DNA of 54,305 nucleotides from Anaerolineaceae bacterium UBA3924 (GCA_002385985.1 DGEO01000017.1:38463-92767); one strand, 5' to 3'; positions 16,297 to 24,841 are shown, counted from the first letter of the stretch. Notes: generated by a model not told the origin, from the sequence alone. Numbers and translations: made by a program.

Positions 16297-16518
16297 TTAC
16301 CGGTTGATGGCGCTCACCTTGTAGCCCAGGCGCTCGACTTCCTTCTCGATGCGGGCTTCGTCCACCTTGCTCTCATCGAACTCCACGACCAGGCGTGCGT
16401 GCCGGTAGCTGGCTTCGGCCCGCAGGATGCCCGGCAGGCGGTCCTCGATGCCCTCCAGGGTCATGGCGCAGTTGGTGCAGTGCATTCCGTCAATTTGCAG
16501 GGTGATGGTACGGCTCAT
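16297..16518 (-). CDS. CopZ-like heavy-metal-associated (HMA) metallochaperone
   Basis: A 73-residue HMA domain with the babbab fold pattern. The metal site is GMHCTNCAMT (M-x-C-x-x-C) near residues 11-18, followed by E-G-I-E-D and, at the end, ERLGYKVSAI. Such proteins bind Cu(I) and hand it to transporters or regulators. GAGG lies 5 bases before ATG 16518. It starts 9 bases after the upstream TauE-like gene, so the two are one operon, closed by a good terminator. No copper P-type ATPase is in the window; the partner may be the cupredoxin tail of the neighbour. Confidence 0.92.
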   Translation of the reverse strand: MSRTITLQIDGMHCTNCAMTLEGIEDRLPGILRAEASYRHARLVVEFDESKVDEARIEKEVERLGYKVSAINR

Positions 16519-16527
16519 GGTTACCTC

Positions 16528-17616
16528 TCAAAGATCAAATACCAGCGTGCCGCCGAACATGCCCATCGAGCAGGAGAAGGCCATCTGGGTGCCGGCTTCC
16601 TGCGGGGGGATTTCGATCACGGCTTCGCCGGTTCTTTCCAGCAGCTGCTGCACGCCCAGGGCCGGGATCACAAAGGCCCGCGAGCAGGAGACCACGTCCT
16701 CGGTCACCAGGCGCAGCTTCACCGGCACGCCGGCCGGGGCATGCACCACGCCCGGCTCGTAGGAGGTGTTCAGCACGCGGATGGTGACCGTGTTCTCGCC
16801 GTCCACCGCGGCATAAGGCGGCGAACCGGCGGGCTGCTCCACCGCGGCCGGGCGGGCGAACATCTCGTTGAACGAGCGGGTCAGCGACATGGGTGAGCCG
16901 GCCAGGGCGACGCCGGTGTCAATGGTGTACACCGCCAGCAGCAGAAGCACGATGGCGACAAAGCGGTTGAAGTTTCGCTCCAGCCGCTGGCCGAGCGTGG
17001 TGGCGAAGTAGGCCACGGCGAAGAACACCGGGCTGGTACCCAGGGTGAAGGCGAACATCAGGGCGGCGCCTCCCAGCGGGCTGCCGGTGCCGAGCGCGGC
17101 CGCCAGCATGGCCTGGGTCACGCCGCAGGGGATCAGCACGGTCAGGAAGCCCAGGAAGACCGGCGCAGCCAGGCTGACCTCTCTGTCTTTCGCGAAGCGG
17201 CGCAGCCTGCGGCGGATGAAGGCCGGCGGCTCGATGGCGAAATAGCGGAAGATCGGGTGGACGTTCAGCATGCGCAGGGCATTGCCAAGCATGAAGATGC
17301 CGATGGCGATCTGCAGCCCGGCGCGGGCGTAGGGTGACAGCTGCACCATCTGCCCCAGCCAGCCCAGGAGCAGGCCCAGCAGGGTGTAGGCGATCAGCTT
17401 GGCCGCCAGGAAGGCCGCGATGGGCCTGGCCATGCCGGCGCGAGCCGGGCGCTGCGCCCTGCGGATTCGCTTGCGCGATGGCTTATAGACCTGCTGCTGG
17501 ACGTCGTTTTCAATCTGGTTGGTCAGGGAACTGGCCAGCAGCCCGCCCTGGACGGCCAGGCAGCTCAAGCCGCCGGTGGTTAAACCGGTAACGAAGGCAA
17601 TCAGTATGTTGACCAA
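16528..17616 (-). CDS. TauE/SafE-like membrane protein with cupredoxin-like C-terminus
   Basis: A 362-residue protein. About six transmembrane helices cover residues 1-240, starting LIAFVTGLTTGGLSCLAVQG, which fits the UreH-like branch of the TauE/SafE group. The lumenal-side GLSCLAVQGGLLAS and FLTVLIPCGVTQAML with conserved Cys are typical. The last 100 residues form a beta-rich cupredoxin-like domain with CSRAFVIPALGVQ and the copper-site-like end AFSCSMGMFGGTL. This domain pairing is known in copper-homeostasis loci. The start is TTG 17616 with GGAG and a 6-base spacer. It is probably a copper-handling protein working with CopZ downstream; direction of transport is unknown. Confidence 0.85.
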   Translation of the reverse strand: MVNILIAFVTGLTTGGLSCLAVQGGLLASSLTNQIENDVQQQVYKPSRKRIRRAQRPARAGMARPIAAFLAAKLIAYTLLGLLLGWLGQMVQLSPYARAGLQIAIGIFMLGNALRMLNVHPIFRYFAIEPPAFIRRRLRRFAKDREVSLAAPVFLGFLTVLIPCGVTQAMLAAALGTGSPLGGAALMFAFTLGTSPVFFAVAYFATTLGQRLERNFNRFVAIVLLLLAVYTIDTGVALAGSPMSLTRSFNEMFARPAAVEQPAGSPPYAAVDGENTVTIRVLNTSYEPGVVHAPAGVPVKLRLVTEDVVSCSRAFVIPALGVQQLLERTGEAVIEIPPQEAGTQMAFSCSMGMFGGTLVFDL

Positions 17617-17814
17617 GGTGCGCTCCAGGAGTCAATGGATAAGGAACCGATCGGAAATCAGAACAAAGTTTACCATTTTACTGTTTGTATGCGGAAGGGA
17701 ATTGGGGCCGGCAGTTTCGACAATGGCGGGCGATGAAGGGCGGATTTGACTCCCGGCGGCGATCGGCCCATAATCAATCTGACAGAACCGGTCGGATTTC
17801 TGGCGAGGGAGCGC

Positions 17815-18456
17815 ATGAACTGCTGTCAGTGCGAGGGGATTGAAGAGGTGTTCAACGCCGAGGCGGTGGCCCGGGAGCTGGCCGCCTACCGCCGGACCGG
17901 GCCGAACCGCACCACCCGCTGGCTGGCCGAGGCACTGCAGGCCGAGGGCGTGCGCGGGCTGACCCTGCTGGACGTGGGCGGCGGGGTCGGGGCGCTGCAG
18001 CACCTGCTGCTGGCCGCCGGGGTCGAGCAGGCGCTGGACGTGGACGCCTCGCAGGCTTACCTGGAAGCGGCGAAGGAAGAGGCCCGCCGCCGCGGGCTGG
18101 AAGGCCGGGTGCGCTTCCTGTACGGCGATTTCGTCAAGATGGCCGGGCTGATCCCCCCGGCGGACGTGGTCACGCTGGACCGGGTGGTGTGCTGCTACGA
18201 CGACGTGGAAGGGCTGGTGAGCCAGTCGGCGGCGCGGGCCGGGCGGCTGTACGGGCTGGTCTACCCGCGCGACACCTGGTGGACCCGGCTGGGAATACGC
18301 CTGCTCAACGCCTTCAAACGGATGCGCGGCAGCCAGTACCGCGGCTACGTGCACCCCGCCCGGCAGGTGGACCGGCTGGTGCGCGATCACGGGCTGCGGC
18401 TGAAGCAGCACCGGCAGGGCCTGATCTGGCAGGCGGCGGTGTATGCCCGCGGCTGA
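17815..18456 (+). CDS. Class I SAM-dependent methyltransferase
   Basis: A 213-residue soluble methyltransferase. Motif I is LLDVGGGVGALQ (about residues 51-62), the acidic end of strand 2 is LDVDAS, and LYGDFVKMAG with VVTLDRVVCCYDDVE fits motifs II and III. The N-terminus has a C-C-x-C cluster (MNCCQCEG), which could bind metal. The closest remembered relatives are magnesium-protoporphyrin-like or generic methyltransferases; the substrate is not known. ATG 17815 follows GCGAGGGA. It overlaps the next gene by 14 bases, suggesting co-translation. Confidence 0.85.
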   Translation: MNCCQCEGIEEVFNAEAVARELAAYRRTGPNRTTRWLAEALQAEGVRGLTLLDVGGGVGALQHLLLAAGVEQALDVDASQAYLEAAKEEARRRGLEGRVRFLYGDFVKMAGLIPPADVVTLDRVVCCYDDVEGLVSQSAARAGRLYGLVYPRDTWWTRLGIRLLNAFKRMRGSQYRGYVHPARQVDRLVRDHGLRLKQHRQGLIWQAAVYARG

Positions 18457-19240
18457 GCCGGACGCGCTGGTGCTGACCAGCTGCATGTCGCCCTCCATGG
18501 ACGGCTGGTGCCGCGAGCTGGCCGCCTATCTGGAGGGCCGGCTGGGGCGGCCCGTCCGGGCCGCGCTCGACCCGCCCTGGCAGGAACGCGAGCGCATGCT
18601 GGTGGCCGGTCAGGCGCACCTGGGCTGGATCTGCGGGCTGCCGTACGTGCGCCTGGCGGGTGTGCTGGAGCCGCTGGCCGCGCCGGTTATGGCCGCGCCG
18701 CGCTACCAGAACCGGCCGGTGTACTTCTCGGACGTGGTGGTGCGGCGGGAGGATCCCTTCCGGCGGCTGGAAGACCTGCGCGGGGCGGCCTGGGCATACA
18801 ACGAGCCGAACTCACACTCGGGCTACGGGGTGGTGCGCTGTGAACTGGCCCGGCGAGGCCTGGGGATGGAGATGTTTGGAAAGGTGGTCGAAGCCGGAGC
18901 GCATGTGAACTCGATCGAGATGATTCTGGGGGGAGAGGCGGACGCCTCGGCGATCGACTCGACCGTGCTGGAGCTGGAGCTGAAAAAGCGGCCGGAGCTG
19001 GGCGAGAAGCTGCGGTCGATCGAGACCTTCGGCCCCAGCCCCATGCCGCCCTGGACCGCGCCGCGGAGCCTGCCGGAGGGGGTGCGGGCAGCCCTGCGCG
19101 ATGCGCTGGTCGGGATGGAGAGGGATGCGGAGGGGAGAGGTCTGCTGCAGCGGGGCGGTCTGCGGCGCATGGCCGCGGTGCGGGATGAGGATTATGAGCT
19201 GATCCGGGAGATGGGGAGGATCGGCGGGGTGGAGGTGTGA
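18443..19240 (+). CDS. PhnD-like phosphate/phosphonate binding protein without signal peptide
   Basis: A 265-residue periplasmic-binding-protein fold of the PhnD/SsuA-like type II class. Recognisable features are LVAGQAHLGWICGLPYVRL, the hinge region YFSDVVVRREDPFRRLEDLRG, WAYNEPNSHSGYGVVR, and GGEADASAIDSTVLE. Unlike transported-ligand receptors, no signal peptide or lipobox is present in any plausible start, so it may work in the cytoplasm. Its gene overlaps the methyltransferase by 14 bases and no permease or ATPase is near. It may be a ligand-binding enzyme partner or a solitary sensor. The fold is well supported; the role is open. Confidence 0.78.
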   Translation: MPAAEPDALVLTSCMSPSMDGWCRELAAYLEGRLGRPVRAALDPPWQERERMLVAGQAHLGWICGLPYVRLAGVLEPLAAPVMAAPRYQNRPVYFSDVVVRREDPFRRLEDLRGAAWAYNEPNSHSGYGVVRCELARRGLGMEMFGKVVEAGAHVNSIEMILGGEADASAIDSTVLELELKKRPELGEKLRSIETFGPSPMPPWTAPRSLPEGVRAALRDALVGMERDAEGRGLLQRGGLRRMAAVRDEDYELIREMGRIGGVEV

Positions 19241-19249
19241 GACACATCT

Positions 19250-19291
19250 CCCCACCTGCCCCATGGGAGCCGCCCATGGGGGCAGGTGGGG
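19250..19291. repeat. Long GC-rich hairpin
   Basis: CCCCACCTGCCCCATGGG (19250-19267) pairs with 19273-19291 around AGCCG, with one bulged G. It begins 10 bases after the PhnD-like stop, so it may end that transcript, but no T-run follows. The right arm continues into repeat copy B. Confidence 0.8.
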
Positions 19292-19310
19292 GATGGGTGG
19301 ATGATTACCC
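19265..19310. repeat. Dispersed intergenic repeat, copy B
   Basis: GGGAGCCGCCCATGGGGGC, then AGGTGGGGGATGGGT, is shared with copy A (361-402) and copy C (25624-25662). The part CTCTTCCCACCAGGGA just after it (19310-19325) is weakly like the second block of copy A. Confidence 0.65.
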
Positions 19311-19326
19311 TCTTCCCACCAGGGAA

Positions 19327-19351
19327 CACTCGAAGGAGAAGCCTTCGAGTG
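19327..19351. repeat. Perfect 10-bp stem-loop
   Basis: CACTCGAAGG (19327-19336) pairs exactly with CCTTCGAGTG (19342-19351) around AGAAG. It lies 150 bases before msrA, with no T-run, so it is not an obvious terminator. Confidence 0.75.
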
Positions 19352-19503
19352 CAGGTGGAAGTCACCACCATTGGCTCCATCGGTGAGGGTAGGACTCAAC
19401 CACCCCTCCACGAGAGTATAATGGATATTAAAGACAGTCTATCTCCAGACCGCCCGCAAGGGCCGGTCTGATCGCCGGACCTCCGGCATAGAAGGAGAAA
19501 TGC

Positions 19504-20058
<555 letters not shown>

Positions 20059-20103
20059 GCAGGTTTTCGGAAGAAAGATTTCGCCCCGGGCCGTCCCCGC
20101 AGC

Positions 20104-20547
20104 TCAGTTTTTTGGAATGATGGTGATGCCGCCGTTGGTTTCCAGCACGGCGTACTTGATCTGATCCAGCCGTTCGATGCCCTGCAGCTCGCGCGCTTTG
20201 GCCAGGATATCGCCCTCGTCGACGCGCGCTCGGTCCATGCGCTCCTTCAGCGGCCGGCCGTCTTCCAGAATCACCAGCGGCACGCTGTCGATCAGCTTCT
20301 CCAGCCGCTTCGAGCGGCCTTTGATGATCGAAATGGCCACGTCCAGCCCCACCAGGGTCAGGATGACCAGAAAGGCGTTGGTGACCGAAAAGTCGTCGCC
20401 CAGCAGGGCCTGCTGGGTGGCCTCGCCGATGATCAGCAGCAGCACAAAGTCGAAAGTGGTCAGGTCTCCCAGCGAACGCTTGCCGGCGATGCGGAAGATG
20501 ATCAGCAGGCCCACATAGACCGCCGCGGTCTTGAGTATCGCGTCCAT
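20104..20547 (-). CDS. DUF421 (YetF-like) membrane protein
   Basis: A 147-residue protein. Two or three N-terminal helices (AVYVGLLIIFRIAGKRSLGD, then FDFVLLLIIGEATQQALLG) precede a cytoplasmic DUF421 domain with LEKLIDSVPLVILEDG, RARVDEGDILAKARELQG and YAVLETNGGITIIPK. The motif G-K-R-S-x-G-D and E-T-N-G-G-I-T-I fit the YetF/YrbG family, which in Bacillus has roles linked to membrane and spore properties. GGAGGAG is upstream of ATG 20547. A membrane-anchored protein gene lies 21 bases upstream on the same strand; the pair is probably an operon. Confidence 0.9.
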   Translation of the reverse strand: MDAILKTAAVYVGLLIIFRIAGKRSLGDLTTFDFVLLLIIGEATQQALLGDDFSVTNAFLVILTLVGLDVAISIIKGRSKRLEKLIDSVPLVILEDGRPLKERMDRARVDEGDILAKARELQGIERLDQIKYAVLETNGGITIIPKN

Positions 20548-20568
20548 CGCGCGTTCTCCTCCCTACCT

Positions 20569-21072
20569 CTACGGGTAAACGAACTGGCGGAAGGTCACCG
20601 TGTCGCCGCCCTCCAGGCCCACCCGCCCCGACCGCGAGCCAGCGGCCTGCGGCCTGAGCTGGAAGGTCACCCGAAGGGGACCATCGCCGGGCTGCGCCTG
20701 GAACTCGTACAGGATGCGGTCGGGCAGCAGGCGGGTCTGGTCCGGCGCGGGGACGATCTGCTGCAGCTCGAAGTCCTCGAGGTAGGCGCGGTCCACCCAC
20801 AGCTGGAGCGTCTCGCCGCTCACCCCGGGATCAACCTGCACGGTGAGCACCTCCGGCGCGCGGTAGCGCACGAAGCGGCTGTACTCCAGGCGCAGCGGGC
20901 CCTGCCGGGGGGCGGCGCGGCTGAGCGGCCCGCCGCCGAACAACCCGGCCAGCCCGGCCAGAAGCAGCAGCAGGCCGATGATCCAGCCGGCTCGCTCGGC
21001 GGTCCATTCTTTCTCCTGAAAGGGCAGGTCCTGGTCCACCTGCAGCCCGCTGAAATTTTCCTCTTTTGTCAA
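20569..21072 (-). CDS. Single-pass membrane protein paired with DUF421
   Basis: A 167-residue protein. A charged N-terminal cytoplasmic segment (about 30 residues) precedes one hydrophobic helix (GWIIGLLLLLAGLAGLFGGG), then a 110-residue beta-rich outer domain with RYRAPEVLTVQVDPG and VTFQLRPQAAGSR-like strands. No catalytic motif is visible. From memory, comparable genes stand beside DUF421 in other genomes. The start is taken as TTG 21072, because GGGGAGG lies 6 bases before it; the GTG at 21078 directly abuts this site. It leads into the DUF421 gene after 21 bases. Confidence 0.7.
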   Translation of the reverse strand: MTKEENFSGLQVDQDLPFQEKEWTAERAGWIIGLLLLLAGLAGLFGGGPLSRAAPRQGPLRLEYSRFVRYRAPEVLTVQVDPGVSGETLQLWVDRAYLEDFELQQIVPAPDQTRLLPDRILYEFQAQPGDGPLRVTFQLRPQAAGSRSGRVGLEGGDTVTFRQFVYP

Positions 21073-21134
21073 CGGCACCCTCCCCGTACGCCCGGCCTTT
21101 TTACCAGTATGCCAGCGGGCGGGCAGCCGGGAAA

Positions 21135-21241
21135 TGGGGAATTAACCCGTAAGCCGTGGGGAATGGTCCTATCAGACCACCTTAGCCCTGGCGGGCCACA
21201 TTGGTCCTGGTCCTGGCGGGGCGCAATTATCCCACGGTCCC
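21135..21241. repeat. Degenerate 21-bp periodic array, second example
   Basis: Successive segments of 21-22 bases begin near 21137, 21158, 21180, 21200 and 21220 with variants of GGGGAAT, ACCTTAG, ATTGGTCC and AATTATCC, and share a C-run followed by a G-run. The minus-strand reading again has a seven-residue rhythm. It is far less regular than the array at 10919-11044 and is offered as a relative of it. Confidence 0.45.
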
Positions 21242-21247
21242 CGGCCT

Positions 21248-21901
21248 TCACGCCTGGATGCTCTGCAGGACTGGGCCGGGGAAGGGCCGGGCGGTGTGGC
21301 CGGTGAAGGCGCGCGCCGGGCGGGCGGCCTGCAGGTAGGCCAGACTGGCGGGCAGCTGGTCCCAGTCGGTGGCCAGCAGGTTCTGCAGGTGCGGGGGCGA
21401 ACCGCCCAGCAGGTCGGCGGCGAAGGCAGTGCCGTCCGAGAGCAGCAGGCAGGTGTGCCCGGGCGTGTGGCCGGGGGTGTGAAGCACCGCCGCGTCCAGC
21501 CCGAAGCGCTCCAGCGTCTGCCCGTCCTCCAGGGTGAAGTCGGGCGGGGTGGGCCGCAGGGTGCGGATGCGGTTGGCCAGCGGCTGGACGAAGGGATAGA
21601 TTTTGCCGCGGCCGCGGGTGGTGCCCAGCGGAGAGAGGCCCTTCTCCAGACTGGCGGCGTCGGCCGGATGACAGGCGATTTTCGCCCCGGTCAGGGCGCG
21701 CAGCGCGGCGGCCGAGCCGTAGTGGTCGTAGTGGGCGTGTGTAATCCAGATCAGCTTCAGGTCCGTGCGGCCCAGCCGGCGCATGGCGGCCAGCACGCGG
21801 CCGTCCCAGCCCGGTGAGCCGGCGTCGACCAGGTACAGCCCGTGGGGCAGTTCCAGCAGGAAGGACAGGCCAAAACCGGCGTAGATGGGGTGAACAATCA
21901 T
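21248..21901 (-). CDS. Metallo-beta-lactamase-fold hydrolase
   Basis: A 217-residue MBL-fold enzyme. The metal site THAHYDHYG (H-x-H-x-D-H) is near residues 52-60; TPGHTPGHTC, AADLLGG and FTGHTA give the further ligands. The start GFGLSFLLELPHGLYLVDAG, with LVDAGSP, is typical. The family hydrolyses thioesters such as lactoylglutathione, lactones, RNA or other substrates; this one could be a glyoxalase II-like or lactonase-type enzyme. ATG 21901 is preferred over an upstream extension that runs into the divergent promoter. Only a weak GGA is upstream. The divergent VOC/glyoxalase-fold gene makes a thiol-metabolite detoxification role plausible but unproven. Confidence 0.88.
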   Translation of the reverse strand: MIVHPIYAGFGLSFLLELPHGLYLVDAGSPGWDGRVLAAMRRLGRTDLKLIWITHAHYDHYGSAAALRALTGAKIACHPADAASLEKGLSPLGTTRGRGKIYPFVQPLANRIRTLRPTPPDFTLEDGQTLERFGLDAAVLHTPGHTPGHTCLLLSDGTAFAADLLGGSPPHLQNLLATDWDQLPASLAYLQAARPARAFTGHTARPFPGPVLQSIQA

Positions 21902-21987
21902 CGCAGGTCCGCTTTCGTTCAGGTCAATTTCTGTATCATACCCCAGAACGCCCGCACGGAGTCCTCGCCTGGAATTCCAAAAACCCG

Positions 21988-22017
21988 TTGACAGGAACAT
22001 ATGTTCTAGTCTATACT
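21988..22017 (+). promoter_or_regulatory. Promoter with GAAC-N4-GTTC palindrome (LexA-like)
   Basis: TTGACA (21988-21993), an 18-base spacer and TATACT (22012-22017) form a good promoter. In the spacer lies GAACATATGTTC (21995-22006), a perfect 12-bp palindrome with the form of Gram-positive LexA (SOS) boxes, placed so that a bound protein would block the polymerase. It directs the VOC gene at 22060. Confidence 0.75.
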
Positions 22018-22059
22018 GGTATCAGCGGCGCAGTCCTGATTTCTGGCGGAGGTGAACAG

Positions 22060-22431
22060 ATGAACCGGTTTGTGCATTTTGAACTGGCATCGGATGATGT
22101 TGAAAAGACGGCGCAGTTCTACCGCGACGTGTTCGGCTGGAAGGTGCAGAAGTGGGAAGGCCCGGTGACCTACTGGCTGGTCGAGACTGGCGAGGAGAGC
22201 GAGCCGGGCATCAACGGCGGGCTGATGGAGACCGACGGGACCTTCCGGGGCACCATCAACACCATCGATGTGCCCGATCTCGACGCCGCCCTGGACCGGG
22301 TGGTGGAGTGCGGCGGGCAGATTGTGGTGGAAAAGGGGGTCATCCCCGGAGTGGGCTACCAGGCCTATTTCCGCGACGTGACGGGCATTCTGGTAGGGCT
22401 GCACCAGGCCGACCCGACCGCAGGCATGTAG
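22060..22431 (+). CDS. VOC-superfamily (glyoxalase/bleomycin-resistance-like) protein
   Basis: A 123-residue protein with two beta-alpha-beta-beta-beta modules. RFVHFELASDDVEKTAQFYR starts the first module, then D-V-F-G-W-K-V; the second starts with NTIDVPDLDAALDRVVECGG and ends VGYQAYFRDVTGILVGLHQ. His 4 and Glu are in typical metal positions. Relatives are lyases, dioxygenases or drug-sequestering proteins; the YRDVFGW form is common in generic VOC proteins. ATG 22060 follows GGAGG at 22048-22052 with a 7-base spacer. It is driven by a good promoter holding a LexA-like palindrome, hinting at damage-inducible expression. Confidence 0.88.
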   Translation: MNRFVHFELASDDVEKTAQFYRDVFGWKVQKWEGPVTYWLVETGEESEPGINGGLMETDGTFRGTINTIDVPDLDAALDRVVECGGQIVVEKGVIPGVGYQAYFRDVTGILVGLHQADPTAGM

Positions 22432-22664
22432 TAGAAAGCGATTCTCCCGGCAGCGCCGGAGAGGACGGCATGGCTGTCCTCCCCGGGTTTGATTTATCTT
22501 CGCCTTCGGAAAGCTGACCGGCCTTGCGGGGTTGCATTTCAACCAGATCGGGATAAGATAATAATAATCCCCTTATCATCCCTGACTGGTACAACTGATC
22601 GCGTCCGCCATATTACCCGTACGAATGGGGTTTCTCACCACAGCAGCTACACCGGGAGATGCGC

Positions 22665-22991
22665 ATGGGAGAATTGGGCTACGACAAGTTCTTCGCCGAA
22701 CCAGATACCGTAGACAGCATCAACTGCCGCGTGTGCGGCACCCGCTGTGACGTGGAGCGCAGCGTCATCGGGCCGACCAGCCTGGCGGAGGCTTATGCCA
22801 TGCGCGGGCGCTGGCATGACAGCTTCTGCTGCCCGTACACCGACGAGCCCTGGCATGATCAGGCGCTGCGGTTGAAGCGGGAATATGAAAGAACGGCCAG
22901 CAAGCGGCTGCGGGCCCTGATCCAGATGGACCTGGACGAGCTGCTGGCCGAACATTTGCCGCCGGATCACCGGGTCAGGCGTCCAGAGTAA
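22665..22991 (+). CDS. Small Cys/His-rich protein, probable metal binder
   Basis: A 108-residue protein of no recognised family. It has C-R-V-C-G-T-R-C (C-x-x-C-x-x-x-C) near residues 20-28 and a second group F-C-C-P-Y-T-D-E-P-W-H-D near 54-65; these could form a zinc site. The rest is helical and basic (KREYERTASKRLRALIQMDL). ATG 22665 has GGGAG with a 6-base spacer; ATG 22659 overlaps that site. A TTGCAT / TAAGAT pair at 22532-22559 could be its promoter. The 3' end overlaps the convergent PPC gene by 17 bases. It may be a nucleic-acid-binding protein, but this is inference. Confidence 0.6.
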   Translation: MGELGYDKFFAEPDTVDSINCRVCGTRCDVERSVIGPTSLAEAYAMRGRWHDSFCCPYTDEPWHDQALRLKREYERTASKRLRALIQMDLDELLAEHLPPDHRVRRPE

Positions 22992-23415
22992 GCAGCGCCA
23001 GGCCGATCTCCTCGCGGAGCGTCCGCTCCAGCTTCAGGCCGCTGTCTTGCAGCACAATTTCGAGGGTGGGCCAGACCACACCCTCCAGGATATGCCCGCC
23101 CAGGGTGGTCCCGTCGGCCCGGCTGACCACGGCGTGGGCGTGGATGACAACTTCTTCACCCCTGCGGGAAAGGTTTCCGCTCAGCGCGGCGGCCTCCACC
23201 TGTTCATTCACCGGGATCTCGCGGTAGGATTTCTGCTCCCGCTGGAAATAAGCCAGGGTGATGCGCTGGAACGCGCCGATGGCCTGAAAATGAGCGCCCT
23301 GCAGGTTGTTCCGAGCGGCGAAGTCTTTGAGCGTGGAGATCACCTCCTCCCCGGGGTCGAGGACCAGAAGAAAGGTGCGGGCTTCACCTTCCTGGCGCAG
23401 CAGTTTGGATTGCAT
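22975..23415 (-). CDS. PPC-domain (DUF296) protein
   Basis: A 146-residue single-domain protein of the plants-and-prokaryotes-conserved family. Clear family features are the LDPGEEVISTLKDFAARNNL start, GAHFQAIGAFQRITLAYF, LSGNLSRRG, VVIHAHAVVSRADGTTLGGH and EGVVWPTLEIVL. The two H-x-H/GGH histidines form the metal site of archaeal members. In plants this domain accompanies AT-hooks; bacterial single-domain members have unknown roles. AGGAG precedes ATG 23415. It ends 17 bases inside the convergent small-protein gene. Confidence 0.92.
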   Translation of the reverse strand: MQSKLLRQEGEARTFLLVLDPGEEVISTLKDFAARNNLQGAHFQAIGAFQRITLAYFQREQKSYREIPVNEQVEAAALSGNLSRRGEEVVIHAHAVVSRADGTTLGGHILEGVVWPTLEIVLQDSGLKLERTLREEIGLALLTLDA

Positions 23416-23566
23416 GATTCGTCATCTCCTGTTGCAGCCCGGCCGGGCCGGGATGGTTTGAGACCATTCTACCCCGTCTGCGCAGACGGCGGCGATGGCC
23501 GCAGCGGGCACCGGCTCCGGCATACTGCCATTTTGCTGCAGCTGGTTCAGATCTACGCCCGGGGCA

Positions 23567-24820
23567 TTACCTTTCCCCCGGGTTTTCCCGGCTGCGAGAC
23601 GGGCAGGCGGGCACGGTCACCTGGATGCGCGTGCCCTGCTGCGGCCGCGACCAGATTTCCAGTTGACCGCCGGCAGCCTCGGCCCGCTCCTGCATGCCCA
23701 CCAGGCCCAGATGGCCGTCGTCGGCCAGCTCCAGCCAGCCGGCGGGCGGCTCGAAGCCGCGCCCGTCGTCCTCGATCCGCAGGCGCACGCGCTCCCCGTC
23801 GGCCTGCAGCCAGACCTGCACCCGGCTGGCCCCGGCGTGCTTGACGATGTTGTTCAGCGCCTCCTGGTGGATGCGGTAAAGCGCCAGGCGGGTGGTCTCG
23901 CTCAGCTGGTCGCCGTTGGAATCCAGATGGGCTTCCAGACGCAGGTTGGGGTGCTTCTTCTGGAAGTTTTCGAGATAGGATGCGATGGCCTTCTTCAGCC
24001 CGAAGCGGGCCAGGGCCGGAGGGCGCAGCTCCCCGGCAAACTGGCGCAGTTCCCTGGTCACCTGGAGGGCGATCTCCAGGGTTTCCTGCAGGGTCTCGCA
24101 GACAGCCGGGTCGTTGCAGGACTGCAGCAAAACCTCCAGCGCGTAGACCAGCGCGATCACCTCCTGCAGAGGGCCGTCGTGCAGGTCGCGGGCGATGCGC
24201 AGCCGCTCCTGCTCGCGCTGCTCCAGCAGCTGGCGCTGCACCTGCAGGCGGGCAGTGGCCTGCCGGCGACTGGCGATCTCCTCCCGCAGGCTGGCGTTGA
24301 TGCGGGCCAGCTCCTCGTTCTGGCGCTGGATCTGGTCGCGGGCCTCAGCCAGGGAGCGGACCATGGCGTTGAAGGAGGTGGAAAAGTCGCCCATGAAGTC
24401 CACCTGCTGGCTGAAGTCGCCTTTGGCGATCATGGCCGTCTGCCAGGTCAGGTGGCGCAGGCTGGCCTGGAGCGACTTGAGGCTGCCGGCGGAGTATCCG
24501 CGCACCTCGAGATCGGCCGAGAGATCGCCCTGCGAGAGGGCCAGGGCGAAGCGCTGGGTGGCCCGCATATCCGCCAGCAGCCGGGCCAGGCGGGCCTGAT
24601 CCTCCGGATCGCCGGGCAGGGGATCGGGCGGCTCGGCGGCCATGTAATACACGTCGCACACGGCCCGCAGCACGGGGTCGGGGTCCTGGCCGATCCCGCG
24701 GCGGATTCCGGCAGCGGCCTGCTCCAGCAGGCCGGCCAGGTCAGCCAGATACTGCGGATCGCCGGAGCTGGCGGCCGCGTCGATGTGGGCTTTCAGCGCT
24801 TCGAGGAGAGTGGTGTCCAT
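23567..24820 (-). CDS. NarX-type (HisKA_3) histidine kinase, cytoplasmic
   Basis: A 417-residue sensor kinase with no transmembrane segment. Residues 1-85 are helical; a HAMP-like helical pair is at 90-165 (LSQGDLSADLEVRGYSAGSL, then IAKGDFSQQVDFMGDFSTSF). A coiled coil is at 165-205, and a HisKA_3 dimerisation domain has phosphoacceptor His 214 in ARDLHDGPLQEV. A HATPase domain shows the N-box (ALNNIVKHAGASR), DDGRGFEP and HLGLVGMQERAEAAGG. It starts 21 bases after the V4R gene, so that V4R protein is its likely sensor input. No response regulator is adjacent; the LuxR-type regulator at 11.1-11.75 kb is the kind it would phosphorylate. Confidence 0.92.
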   Translation of the reverse strand: MDTTLLEALKAHIDAAASSGDPQYLADLAGLLEQAAAGIRRGIGQDPDPVLRAVCDVYYMAAEPPDPLPGDPEDQARLARLLADMRATQRFALALSQGDLSADLEVRGYSAGSLKSLQASLRHLTWQTAMIAKGDFSQQVDFMGDFSTSFNAMVRSLAEARDQIQRQNEELARINASLREEIASRRQATARLQVQRQLLEQREQERLRIARDLHDGPLQEVIALVYALEVLLQSCNDPAVCETLQETLEIALQVTRELRQFAGELRPPALARFGLKKAIASYLENFQKKHPNLRLEAHLDSNGDQLSETTRLALYRIHQEALNNIVKHAGASRVQVWLQADGERVRLRIEDDGRGFEPPAGWLELADDGHLGLVGMQERAEAAGGQLEIWSRPQQGTRIQVTVPACPSRSRENPGER

Positions 24821-24841
24821 GCCGAGCGTGTGCCGGATCGA

